Made by a program: the position numbers and the translations under genes. A model generated the notes under the pieces. That model was not told where the DNA came from. It saw only the letters and a program-made list of their open reading frames with translations, and searched no databases. Positions 34,601 to 45,275 of a DNA stretch of 64,000 nucleotides are shown here, piece by piece. How positions within the stretch are numbered: the first letter of the stretch is position 1; each line of letters begins with the position of its first letter. Origin of the DNA: Benincasa hispida (Eukaryota > Streptophyta > Magnoliopsida > Cucurbitales > Cucurbitaceae); contig NC_052359.1 of NCBI RefSeq assembly GCF_009727055.1, positions 11,359,392-11,423,391 of the forward strand, given 5' to 3'.

Positions 34601-36181
34601 CTTTATGGTTGATTTCAAGAGAACAGTTTCATGTTTCTTGCTAACATTGTTTGCAATATTATTGGTAGCTGTGACAAGCCAGGTGTCTGGATTGAAACTA
34701 TTCCAAGACTGTCTTTGTTTTATGAATGATTTGTGAATGGAGATTAAATGAATTTAATTTTTGTTTTATGTGTGATTAGGGGGCAGGAGAATTGTTTGGA
34801 GCTGCAGTTTTGAGTATTAGAAGGGCTGGGATGGTTGCCTCTTTGATACTTATGTTATTTCTTTTAACAGGAGGCTACTATGTACAGGTAATTAATTCCT
34901 TTTACTTAAAACTCCATTTCTTATTTTCTTTTCTAAGTCTGAGAACAATAAATTTAATGAGGGAAAAAATGTAAACTGAAAATTAAAATAAATCCTCTCT
35001 TAGCCTGAATCAATCTTTGTTTATATCCTATTTGGCTGCTTGAAATTTTGAACACAATTTTGCAGCCCTTCCTCAGAACTCAGAGGTGCGTATATATCCA
35101 TTGAAACTGAGTGTTATAATTCATGATTAACATAGTATTAACATATCTTCAAGAATCAAAATTCTTAATGTCGATGCCAATAAAATGTCAGTATAGAATG
35201 TTGATGATTGATATTCCTAAAAGATCATAAATGTTAATATTAAAAAAATAAATAAATAAATAAATAAAAATAATTAAAAAAAAAAAACCTTTAAAGAAAC
35301 ACTTATATGATTATAGAAATTATATCAATTGAATGTTCCAATCTCAATCATTTGAAGATCCAATTTCTACGACTATTAGTTTGAGAGTCCAATTTTAACA
35401 TTTGTATAAGTTTGAAACTCATCTTTTACCTTCGTATGCTTAAAGATATAATTGTAACTACCACCATACTTCATTTTCACAATTTGCCTTAGAAAAACTT
35501 ATTAAAGAAGTATGGTAATAAAATATAGATTCACTCCTTGGTAAATTCGAGTCCATGGACATTTGAGAACATCTAACATGTTCTCAGAAATTTAAAATCC
35601 TATTAAGAACTTAGTTATAGTTTGAAGAAGGATAAAAGAAAAAAAGAGCAATACTTAGATGCACCCATCTTTATACATCCCTTCTCATCACTCATATCAA
35701 AAAAATATTAAAATATTTCAAAAAAAAAAAAAAGCAAAATTTGCCTGACAAGTTATGATTGGATAATTTGATGAGATGCACAAAAATAGGTGATATCTAA
35801 TATGCACTAAGTATTAAAAAATAAAAAATAAATAAATAAATAAATAAATCTAGTGATTGTAGAATATGTAAAATCTTTTTTTCTTTTCTTTTCTTTTTCT
35901 TTCTATGGCAGCATATACCGAAGTTCATGCGGTGGATGAAGTATGTATCATTCATGTATTATGGGTTCAGACTACTCCTAAAAGTGCAATACTCGGGAGA
36001 TCAGTTATATGAGTGTCAAACCACACAAGGCTGCAGAACTCTGCAGTCTTCTTCTTCCTTCGACACTGTTAACCTCAATGGTGGCTTACAAGAGGTCTGG
36101 ATTCTCCTAGCCATGGTCCTCACCTACAGAATATGTGCCTACTTCTGCTTGCATAAAAGGATCAGCCAATCTAATATTTGA
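31672..36181 (+). CDS. ABCG26: ABC transporter G family member 26 (half-size ABCG transporter)
   Basis: Nine coding exons with GT-AG introns: 31672-31875, 32782-33077, 33159-33314, 33396-33579, 33647-33925, 34012-34293, 34398-34682, 34780-34887 and 35912-36181. They total 2064 nt, giving 687 aa. Half-size ABCG proteins have an N-terminal ATPase domain and a C-terminal six-helix membrane domain. Walker A (GASGSGKT) lies at about 128-135, the Q-loop at Q173, the signature ISGGE at 233-237, Walker B ending LLLLDEP at 253-259, and the H-loop at H290. Membrane segments run from about 435 to 675 and include [19 protein letters not shown]. The start MEIRR and the overall sequence and length fit Arabidopsis ABCG26 (WBC27), known to act in the tapetum to export sporopollenin precursors for pollen exine. 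The frame is uninterrupted and all motifs are intact, so it is probably functional. Pollen-wall function is inferred from orthology. Intron 1 carries SINE remnants and intron 8 a MITE fragment. Confidence 0.94.
32030..32105 (-). mobile_element. tRNA-derived SINE-like remnant 1 (ABCG26 intron 1)
   Basis: On the minus strand a perfect polymerase III box B, GGTTCGATACC, lies at 32034-32044, downstream of 'caattgacatgaagatggta' with an eroded box A. It lies in the first intron, antisense to the gene. The ends are not defined. Confidence 0.5.
32145..32225 (-). mobile_element. tRNA-derived SINE-like remnant 2 (ABCG26 intron 1)
   Basis: On the minus strand box A TAGCTCAATGG is at 32202-32212 and a mutated box B, GTTTGATCTCC, at 32157-32167. 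The spacing is typical of a tRNA-like head. It is antisense to ABCG26 and next to another remnant in the same orientation. Confidence 0.55.
32375..32480 (+). mobile_element. tRNA-derived SINE-like remnant 3 (ABCG26 intron 1)
   Basis: In the plus orientation, a box A-like TAGCTCAACGT at 32415-32425 is followed by a box B-like 'gatttgatctccc' at 32459-32471. It belongs to the same family as remnant 2. The small open frame at 32365-32553 crosses it and is not a gene. Confidence 0.5.
35320..35488. mobile_element. Half MITE copy in ABCG26 intron 8
   Basis: Aligns with the right half of the fold-back MITE at 22377-22701 ('tccaattttaacatttg-ata', 'atataattg-aactac-atcata', ending 'cacaatttgcctt'). 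The rest of this 1-kb intron is A/T-rich with (TAAA)n-like runs at 35260-35275 and 35820-35848. Confidence 0.5.
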
Positions 36182-36394
36182 ACACAAAAACACCATTACC
36201 ATGTAAAATATGAGCTTAAGACAGGTTCTCATGGAAACCATTTTAATATTCATTTGTCCAATCCTTTGTACTTCATCCAATTCAGAAGACAAACTAAAAC
36301 ATTCAGTCCACATTTAGTCTTTTCAATGCATTTATGATACACATGTGTTCTTCTCACGCTGGACTTACTCGGTTCTTAGATTATGATAGCCATG
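36182..36394. other. Convergent intergenic spacer
   Basis: Only 213 bp separate the ABCG26 stop codon from the CWC15 stop codon. Both 3' UTRs and polyadenylation sites must lie here or overlap the neighbouring gene. No canonical AATAAA is obvious on either strand. Confidence 0.8.
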
Positions 36395-39300
36395 TTACTT
36401 CATGTACTTCTGCAAGAATTTTCGGTGGAAGTCATTCCTAATCGTGTCGTTTATAAAGCGCTTAGGAGTCTTTGATTCACCACGGGCCTGATTCTTGAAC
36501 ACAACATCATCATCCCATCTGTTCCAAAAGTTTAAAGGAGGTTGAATGATCATCAGATGGAAGTTCATGTTAGACACACCAAACAAACAAGTATAGTTAT
36601 GGAAAATGGCTAAAATCAAGCTAACCAACCTTCTTTTGACGCTAAAAGAGGAGGGTTGCTCATTAAGTAGTGGATTTCCTCTGAGCAACTCTGCTTCCTT
36701 TACTTTAAGCTCTTCCTCCCGCTCTTGTCTTTCCTATACATTATAACGCAGATTTAAGCAACTGATGAAGCAAAATTCAAAATCAGCTCATTAATCTTAA
36801 AAGATTACTCATCATATAAGTAATCCCAGTTACTAAGCACTCAACTCATGGTGCATTCTTCTCAAATCTTGGAGAATAAAAAAGGGACTGCAAGCACAAC
36901 TTCAGATCGTGAAGCTATCTGGGTGAACTAAAGGCTCACCTTCCGAAGCTTTTCCTCTGCTCTTTCCTTCTTTATTTGTTCCAGCTCAGCCAAAAGAGCT
37001 TCAGTATCATCCTCGTCATCGTCGTCGTCGTCATCACTACCATAAGAAATAAGATACTTCAATACTAAACCCCAAAACAAGCTAGATTACCAGGTCTTGG
37101 ACCAAGGATTTGAATTAGCAACTAAAGCTTTCTCTAATAAGCATAAAGAGAAAAGGCTAGGAAACTAATATAATAAAAAATTCATAAAATGGAAAGCCAA
37201 CTAACAAACCTTTCATCATCACTTTTGACATCCACATCAGAATCATCCGCATCTAAACTTCGTGGTATAATACGATCTTCAATATCTCTCTTCCCACCTA
37301 AAAGCATAAATAATAACTCATTACAAACAATCAATGGAAGTTGTTATTAAATGTAAGCATAAAGGAGCTGATGAATTCACCTTCTAACAGAAGTTGGCTT
37401 CCTTTTCTATGATCTCTATCATCTACAAATCATGCAAGTGAAACACGATAAACTCATTGCAAACACGTCATAAAACACAGCATGGAAAAAGCAATATTTG
37501 AACAAAACCATAGCAACTGACATGAAAACCAAACAAAGAAACTCATTCTACATTTTTCTAAAGAATGGATGTCTTTACCATATGACTTGTTCTTTGATGA
37601 AAAATGCCTCCTTTCCCGATCTTCTAACTCATCCCTGAGATTCCTCCTTTGCAATTCATCATGGGTATCTTGTCCTTCCTTTCTACATACATCATTAATG
37701 ACAAGTATATAGAGGTTACGAATCTCGGAAGAAAAGACAACAACATATCCAAGGAAATATAAAAGAAAGGAAATATAAAAGAAAGGAAAATAGCCATTAC
37801 CCAATAACAAATAGATGAGTGAATGCTCATTTTGAGAGAAGAACAATGCTGATATGGCTCATGTATAATACTAGGTTAACGTACTCGGTAACTAATTATG
37901 ATTATGGGAACTTCTTGTTGGCACTCTCTTCTCGTATATAGAGACTTTAAAGCCGTCCATTATTTTTGTGAAGGGTTCATTGAATTTTTAAATAGAAGTG
38001 ATAGGCCCCCAATTATAAACTAAGAAGCACCGACACTTCAATTTGGTTAACATGACACCTGTCCACGTGTTGATCGGTGGACACATATTGAACACTAAGT
38101 AGTGCAATAGATGTGCCCTGTTTATACAAAGTCAAAGTAGGTTCAACATTTTGATAGGAATGCTATTAGGATAAGAAATAGAGATATTAGTGGGTATTAG
38201 TAATTTGTGAAAGAGTTCTATATGAACTTTGGTTATAAATAGATGGAAGGGGAATGAGGAAGGGAAGCGATATTTTGGTGAGTGATTTAAAGCTCGAGAG
38301 AGAACCCAAGCAAGGGAGGATTTAAGTACCACGAACACTTAGTTTATCTAGTAATTCCATTTCCGTTTATATTTCAATATTTTTGGGTTTTATCACATTA
38401 GTTAGACATGCATCGAACACTTGTTAAGTATACTAAACAAATACAAATATGACAAAAATAATAAATTTTGAAAGCAAAATACATCAGACTAATGTTTTAA
38501 GCATACAAATGCATAAACTCATTCACTTCGAATTTACCTATTCATATGAACACTGTCCTTCACCAACTTGCTGGATACAGAATAAAGTGATTGGTTACAG
38601 TTTCTAGATCACATTAACGGGCCATTTGGTTTGAGAGGATAGAGTGTGGGAATGGGCATGGATATATATAAAATCTTGTTTGATTTGAGAATTTGAGGTA
38701 TTTACGTGGAAAAACATTTTTCCGCATCAAGTCTTTGCATGCTTTTTGCATGCTTTAATTTCCCACCAGTAATTGATGGGTTTTTAATAAACCCTCCACT
38801 TTTGTTTCTTCTTTTTTTTTTTTCCCTCCGTTTTTTATTCCTTTTTCCTTTATTTGTTTCTCTCTCTTTTTTCATTCATTATTTTTATCTTCTTTCATAT
38901 TTATTATTTCGACTTTTTTTAATAATTTTTTCTGCCTTATGTGATATTTTTACATGTTTTTCTTTTCTTTTTTTTCTTTAATATTTTTATTTTTTTATTT
39001 TTCTCTTCTTCATTCTATCTATTATTCATCTTTTCTATTTTCTATTTTTTTCTTTTAATTTTATTATTATATTTCCTTTCATTCTTATCATTTTATTCTC
39101 ATGCTTTTCCCTTATATGAATGAAGATTAAATTAAATTGTTTTGTTTAAAATTATTTTGATGTAAATTAATTATTGGAAGGTAAATAAAATTTATGTTTT
39201 ATAATTACTCATTATTCTAGTAACTTTAATTATAAATTACTCATTTTACAAATAATTATAATTAATAATTAAATTAATATTATTATTTGATTGTTAAATA

Positions 39301-42124
39301 ATTATTTTTCTCAAAATTTTGAATTGAATTCATTGTTTATCAATTAATCTATAAAATTTTATAGAGATGTCACAATTAATCTTATAAATTAAATACAAAC
39401 ATAATTTGTTCCCATACAATTCAGATAGCATTTCCATGCACAACCAAACACAGTCATCCTTCATTCCCAACAATCTCATTCTCAGGCTTATAACTCCCAA
39501 GCATCCTTAATTCCTATGCATCTAGAAAACTTTAAACCAAACGACCCCTAAAGGTTTTACTTTATTAAATATCAGTAGGTGGAGAATCCAAAAAGTAGCT
39601 GTTGGACAACTATAGCTTTCTTTTCCTTAGCCAACTTTCATTGAGAGAGATTATTTTTTATATAAGAAACCAAGCTTTCATTAAGAATGATAAAAGGATA
39701 TACAAGGACATACAAAAAAACCAAGTCCAAAAAACAACCAACCCCATGTCCAATTACAAAAAGGGGTAAAATCCAAAAAGAATAAGGCTAAGCTCATAAT
39801 TACAAAAAGTCCTATGAGCAGACTCCCATAAAGAGGAATTAAATCTAATCAACTCTCAAAGCTCCTCCCCCAACCTCTTTACCCCATAAAAAATTCTGGA
39901 GATCCTGTTAAGCCAAATGCCACACAACATGGAAAAAAAGAAAGACTGTCGAAGAACCCTTCCTTTGTCACGGAAAGGAGGGTCCAAGAACACCTCCCCA
40001 AACATCGAACAAAATCCACTATTAGAAAACGCAGAACTCTTAAAGTCTTAAGGAAACAATTTCACAGAGAACTAACAAAATCATAATCACAAAAGGGAAG
40101 TTCAATCAAACCCCCCCCCCCCCCCCCCCCCCAAAAAAAAAGCAAAGATAGGAGGGTCATGACCACTGGTGTTTCCCTATCGAATGAATGACAGAAACCA
40201 AGCGAAAGAAAAAGGAGTGATAAACCTTTCTTCAATCATCTCACTAAAAGTGAGCTGACCTACTCTATTTCCTTTTGACTAGTGCCCACAATGGCATGCG
40301 GTCAAGCATCAAATGGTTTATACAACTAAACGCCTACTATGCTTCCTTTGCTTTCATGGTTTCACCCATTGTCCCTTGTGCAGAAAAGGACAGATAAAAT
40401 TATTTGAAAGTGACAAACAATTGTCTATAAGTCTTAAAGTGGGTTCACATGTAACCCCTTGATTTTTTATATTTCAATTTTAGAATTATCCCTCCATTTC
40501 CAACCAAATAGAAAAAGAGATTGTCATCATTGGGGAAATGTTGAAGTTCATTGCCCCGAAAGGATCAAGTTCCTAATATGGGAGAATAGCCACTCTTGTC
40601 TTAATACCATGGATCGACTACAAACCAGATGTCCCTAGATCGAATTGCCCCCCTCATGGTGTTGCCTATGCAAAAGTAACAGTGGAACATTGAATCATTT
40701 GTTCTTCCACGGCCCTTTTGCTATTGGTATCTGGACTGAAATTTTCAGTGCCTTCAATTGGACCTTGGTCATCCCACATGGCTCTGTTGATTGGATCAGA
40801 ATGTCAATACTTGACCGTCCTTTCAAAGACACAAAGACAGCTATATGGACCAGCACCATATGCCGGTTTTGTCAAAGATTTGGGAGGAAAGGGATGCTAG
40901 AATCTCCAGGAACAGCTGAAAATTCACCAAGGATATCATTGATGCATCTATTTTTATTACTCTTTATTGGTGTAAACAGCTCCAGCCTCTAAGAGATTTG
41001 GTGTAAACAGCTCCAGCCTCTAAGAGATCACAGCTTGAATTTCCTAGTTGCAAAATGAAAACATCTTTTGTACTCCTTATGAGAGGGCCCTTTTTTATTC
41101 TATTTAGATATTTCATTCATCAATAAAATTGTTTCTTATCCCACCAAAAAAACCAAAAACAAAAACAAAAAATTGTAGAAATAGTTAGGTTCTTTAGATA
41201 TACAGAAAGAAAGAGCAGCCCATGCCCTTTCATGACTTAAACTCCCTAGCCTCCACCACAAGGTGTATGACTGGGCAAATTAATTAGATATTACAATGAT
41301 TATTATCCTTGTGAATAAAAAAATAAACGAAAAGATGAGGATGAGCTGCAGTGGAAGCCAAATTAATTAACATCGTTCTTAGTTCCACACGGGCTAAACA
41401 AACAGTGATCAAAGGTATGGACTTGGTACGCTCAAGAAAATTTCCAAAGTTTTTGAGTTCAAGCGTCAAGTGGAAAGGTTAATGTATTAAAAATTTTGTT
41501 TTTCTCAGAGTGGGCAAAGTTTCTTGAGAACTAGTGGGTCCAATTTACGAAATGCAAGAAGTGGAGCCATCAATACCAACTTGTCAAACCCAAGTTCACC
41601 TAAGCTAAGATCAAGGTGAACTGAATGAAGATTCTGTCCAACAGATCGCATCCACATTAAAACCAACTCAATTCTTAGAATGAAGATACTAACCAACCCG
41701 GAGACCAATTCAGTTCTTAGAATTCCAGTTAAGAACTCTAAACCCACTAGAAAACTCAACTCACGTCACAAACAAAAAAACCCTGATGAATTCCTGCGTG
41801 GTCGTGCGATCAGTATCCCTCAGAAGCCACAACGCACAGACGATTATAAACAACCAAGAAAGAGATACTCGGTACAAAGAACTCAACCAAATGAGTACTT
41901 AATGAACAAACATGATCATCAAGCTATAGAAAATGCGCCCTCTGCCCCATCTTCCCAATACAATTAACAACAACATCTCTTAAATACACGCACCTGGGTT
42001 TCAAGGTAGTATGAGAAGCGATGTCTCTGGAGGAATATTTCTGGGATGGGCCGAAAATTCGAGTACCACCTTGCTCGTTTCCACCTTTAGCCGGTGCCCA
42101 TGTGGGTCGAGCTGCAGTAGTCAT
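36395..42124 (-). CDS. CWC15: Spliceosome-associated protein CWC15 homologue
   Basis: Seven coding exons on the minus strand with GT-AG introns: 42124-41994, 37682-37579, 37422-37381, 37297-37210, 37036-36940, 36733-36630 and 36518-36395. They total 690 nt, giving 229 aa, close to the usual plant length. CWC15 is a small nuclear protein of the Prp19/CDC5 (NTC-related) spliceosome complex. The N terminus (MTTAARPTWAPAKGG) and C terminus (RWDDDVVFKNQARGE, ending FHRKFLQKYMK) are the family hallmarks. The middle has an acidic run of Asp residues at about 122-132, followed by a charged helix (LEQIKKERAEEKLRK). The start at 42124 is supported by the conserved N terminus; an in-frame upstream extension exists but is not conserved. 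Intron 1 is 4.3 kb and filled with transposon remnants; the other introns are short. No stops or frame breaks were seen, so it is likely functional and broadly expressed. Confidence 0.94.
38618..39548. mobile_element. PIF/Harbinger-like non-autonomous element in CWC15 intron 1
   Basis: A 931-bp element with terminal inverted repeats CGGGCCATTTGGTTT (left) and, read from the right, GGGGTCGTTTGGTTT. It is flanked on both sides by TAA (38615-38617 and 39549-39551), the 3-bp target duplication typical of PIF/Harbinger. The interior is A/T-rich, with a strongly pyrimidine-rich stretch at 38800-39115 that creates long Phe/Leu/Ser open frames without meaning. No transposase is present. Confidence 0.75.
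39640..40140 (-). mobile_element. Probable LINE 3'-tail remnant, antisense (CWC15 intron 1)
   Basis: On the plus strand this reads 'gaaaccaagctttcattaag' followed by A-rich stretches. That is the kind of sequence seen at 3' ends of plant LINE copies read in reverse. No protein domain can be read, so the call rests on overall appearance. It contains the C homopolymer at 40111-40132. Confidence 0.3.
40111..40132. repeat. Poly-C run of 22 bases
   Basis: A homopolymer of 22 C followed by 8 A. It is unusual in this A/T-rich DNA and its length is likely to be unreliable. Confidence 0.9.
40515..41165 (+). mobile_element. 5'-truncated LINE remnant with RT zinc-binding domain
   Basis: Translation from about 40530 gives fragments typical of the C-terminal zinc-binding region that follows reverse transcriptase in plant L1-type LINEs. 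These are LIWENS, then a one-stop gap, PPSWCCLCKSNSGTLNHLFFHGPFAIGIW with the Cys-x2-Cys...His pattern, and further hydrophobic sequence. The frame 40645-40992 is the best-preserved part. The copy ends with 'catcaataaaattgtttctt' and an A-rich tail near 41140-41175. It is dead, lacks endonuclease and RT, and lies in CWC15 intron 1 antisense to the gene. A 29-bp direct duplication of 'ttggtgtaaacagctcc' type occurs at 40968-41027. Confidence 0.7.
41166..41993. other. Remainder of CWC15 intron 1 next to exon 1
   Basis: About 830 bp with moderate A/T content and no recognised repeat or gene. Several short frames on both strands (for example 41505-41759 and 41680-41967) overlap each other and have no recognisable domain. 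Confidence 0.5.
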
Positions 42125-42162
42125 CTCTAGATTTTTTCCTCGTCGCCTCGGCCCTTCAAATG

Positions 42163-42366
42163 CTAAGAAAATGGAAGACGGTACTTCAGATTCAGCATAT
42201 TCACAAGATAAAAACGGAAGTATCCATAAGATGGGAAAAGCGCGCACACACAAACCGGAGAAAACCCTAGCTCGATAAACTTGATTGGAATCGAATTCAA
42301 TGAACAAAAGACGAAACTTGATGTGCTTGAATTCATCAAATCGAAGAGGAATAGTAAGAGATTTAC
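42163..42366 (-). other. Possible 5' UTR intron of CWC15
   Basis: On the minus strand a good donor (GAG|GTAAAT) at 42366 and an acceptor (TTTTCTTAG|C) at 42163 would define a 204-bp intron just upstream of the start codon. Plant housekeeping genes often have one. Without transcript data this is only a proposal. Confidence 0.35.
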
Positions 42367-42690
42367 CTCAGAAGTCCCCTTTGTAATTGATTGACGATCT
42401 CACTGCGAATTTGGAAGGCCGAACGAAGAGAAAAATCGTCGTGGGTGAGGAAGATTGTTCTAAAGACTATCTTACAAATCGGGTCCCAAATTATAAAATC
42501 CCAAATGAAATGCCCAATGTCGGTTCCATGGCGGCGAACCGGCGGTCAATTTAGAGAAATTTCGACGGTTATTTAAAAAATATATATACAAAATATTATA
42601 AATAATTATAATTATAGTTAACATGAAGTGATTCCGTTATAATTATAGTTAACAAAAGAAATTCGATGCTTGTTTGATAATTATAGTTAT
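42367..42690 (-). promoter_or_regulatory. CWC15 proximal promoter and leader region
   Basis: The 5' leader and promoter of CWC15 must lie here, between the gene and the gypsy remnant that starts near 42700. At 42595-42715 a motif containing 'ataattatagttaac' and 'atgaagtgattccgtta' is repeated imperfectly two or three times. No TATA box could be fixed with confidence. Confidence 0.35.
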
Positions 42691-42699
42691 GAAGTGATT

Positions 42700-43685
42700 C
42701 CGTTAGATTTCCTGGAATTGATGTTACTCTAGAACATGGATTTCTCGAGTAAATATTACAACTGTATGGATTGTTTTAAGAATAGATAATGTTTGAGAGA
42801 TTTGGTAGGCAAGAGACAATATTTGTAAGAAGCAAAGGAATATTTCAGAAAGCTTAATAATAGCAGTGAAGGTTAGGAAGCTGCTAAGTAAAAGATGTGG
42901 AGCCTATTTAACCATGTGACGGTTTCGTGTTTCGTAGGATGAGAAACTGAAACCTGAGGATGTACCAGTTGTACAAGAATTCTTGGATGTTTTCCCTGAA
43001 AAGTTATCAGATTTACAATTTGACAAGGAAGTTGAGTTTACTATCGATTTAATTCCAGATACAACACCTATTTTTCAGATACCATTAAGGATGGTGCCAG
43101 AAGAACTTAAGAAATTGAAAGTTTAGTTATAGGAATTAATAAATAAGGGTTACATCAGATCCAGTGTGACACCTTGGGAAGCGCCGGTCTTCTATCAAGA
43201 AGAAAGACGGTACTCTCAGATACGTATGGATTATAAGCAGTTGGACAAGGTGAAGATCAGGAACAAGTACCTATTGTTTGGTGTAGGTGATCTCTTTGAT
43301 CAGTTAAAGGGAACCACGATTTTCTCTAAAACAGATTTGAGATCAGGTTACCACCAGTTGAAGGTAGAGGCGGATGTTTAAAAAAAACTGCATTCAGGAC
43401 GAGGTATGGACATTATGAGCTTTTAATAATGCCATTTGGATTAACGAATGCCCCTGTAGTATTTACGGACTTGATGAATAAGATATTTCGTCCCTACTCG
43501 GATCAGTTCATGATAATCTTCATTGATGACATATTGGTGTATTTAAGCAGTAGGGAAGATCATGGGAACCATTTGAGGATAGTTTTGTCGACACTGCGAG
43601 AGAAGCAGTTGTATGCCACGTTCAGCAAATGTGATTTCTGGTTAGACTAGGTTGTATTTCTTGGTCATATGGTTCTAGCAGCATG
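42700..43685 (+). pseudogene. Ty3/gypsy polyprotein remnant: protease end and reverse transcriptase
   Basis: Decayed gypsy pol. Translation gives a protease tail (SKYYNCMDCF at about 42735-42780), a linker (KLLSKRCGAYL near 42865), then RT from DVPVVQEFLDVFP at about 42960. Recognisable RT blocks follow: [47 protein letters not shown] and the catalytic FIDDILVY (FIDD at 43519-43530). Stops at about 43123, 43378 and 43648 and one frameshift disable it. Upstream gag and the 5' LTR are missing. The translation stops resembling RT near 43680, where LTR-like sequence begins. Confidence 0.88.
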
Positions 43686-44380
43686 AGTGAGTGACTCTAG
43701 ATACTTTAAATGTTTTAAGTAGATTGCTAAAGCCTATGAATGGTTAGCAATGCATGATTACTGAAAGCTATTTATGACAACTATTCTCAAATAGTTACCA
43801 AACAACACACCTCACATTAATGTTGTATTTATGCTATGATTTACAATGACCATGAGGATGTGTTAGTAAGGGATGTGTTTAGGCAATTAAGTTATTAAGA
43901 GATAAGAATATGCAAGCAAGTAAATATAAATAGCTCAGTACTGAGGTACATGAAGAAGGTACTGGAGCTTATACTAAAATGTGAATAACTCAGTACTAAA
44001 GCACATAGAGAAGATACTGAGGCCTTGCCCTAAAATTGGAATAGCTTGATACTGAAGGACACGGGGAAGATATCTGAGCAATAGTACCTAAGGTATGACA
44101 GTACTTGAACTAGAATTGTAGAATTAAGGGAAAAAATTGTGATTGATAGTGTCGAGAACACTCCATGCTAGCCATGAATTAATGTTGAGGGATTGAATAA
44201 AGATTCTCTCTCGACCAAGAATGCAAGTTATGATTGTAGGAAGATAACAAGAGGAGTTCCTTCCCAGTTAAGTAGTAACGCAGAAAAGAATGATAAGGAG
44301 TGAACAAAACGGCCACTCTAGACTAATAGACTAAGGCATAATCTAGCAAGATAGGAAAAGTACTATGTGATATTTGATTT
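43686..44380 (+). mobile_element. Internal LTR fragment in rearranged gypsy element
   Basis: Between RT and integrase remnants lies sequence like the body of the gypsy LTRs. It has 'gtgagtgactctagatactt' and repeated 'gctcagtactgaggtacat' / 'tgatactgaaggacac' units, comparable to 19140-19340 and 46320-47080. It occupies the place where RNase H should be. I infer recombination between elements or a nested LTR fragment. Confidence 0.55.
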
Positions 44381-45275
44381 GTCAACAAGTGAAACCTGGA
44401 AGGCAAAGGCCGGCAGGATTACTCAATCCACTACCGGTACCTAAGTGGAAGTCGGGAGTCACGCAGGTAAACATAGACTTTTCACTAGAAATAGAACGTA
44501 TAGCAGGTTTGTTCAGAGGTTAGTGGCAAACGTGAAGTCTATTCTAGTGAATTCAGAGGAAATGATGTAATCTAGAGGAGGTCCTAGTCAGATTAATCAT
44601 AAGAGGAGGGAAAAGATGAGCAGCAGTGAGCTCAAAATGTACCAGGGGTACATTGAGTATAAAAGTAAGGAACAAAATGGTCAGCAGAAAACAAAAGGAA
44701 AAGATTCAGATCTGCTGATGTTCTAGGTAATAGCTCGAAGTTTGAATTGTAACTGAGCTAGGGACTAGTACAGTTAAGAAAACCTTATGTATACAGTATG
44801 GTAAGTCGTAGTTGGGAAATGTTATAGTACAAAGAATGTTTTCTCCCAAGTATGGATAGAAAGGATATCCTAAGAAGAGTGTCCTCAGTTAGGTTGAGAA
44901 GTCTAGTTGACACAAATATTGATTTCACAACTAGCAAGTAATCCAAAGGTATGACAACTGGAAAAGAATGTTCCAGTGATATTGCTGGGAAATGGAAAAG
45001 GAACACCCTAATAATAAATGAATGCTATGATTCAATGGAAAATAGAAGAGTCATCAGAGGATGTGACAAATACAGTGAACTATGATGACTAAGTTGTTCA
45101 TCACCATGAATAAGTTAGTATCAGAGTAACGCAGCGAAAGCGTAGTAAAAAAAAGGGAAGAAGAAAGAAAGGAGGAAGGTTGTAAATTTACGACCAAAGG
45201 ATGTTGTCAAAGTCTAAGTTATAAGTAGATTCGAGCAAATTTCGAAGACGAAATTTCTTTTAGGGGGGAAGAATT
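44381..45275 (+). pseudogene. Ty3/gypsy integrase and 3' end remnant with polypurine tract
   Basis: At about 44395 the translation KPGRQRPAGLLNPLPVP is typical of the start of a gypsy integrase core. After that the frame is badly decayed. Just before the LTR, 'aggggggaagaa' (45262-45273) is a good polypurine tract. No intact frame remains. Confidence 0.6.

Noticed and set aside
38706..39123. Phe/Leu/Ser-rich frames resembling membrane proteins
   Set aside because: They are produced by the pyrimidine-rich interior of a Harbinger-like MITE.
42021..42278. A plus-strand frame of 85 codons
   Set aside because: It is the antisense shadow of CWC15 exon 1 and its leader.
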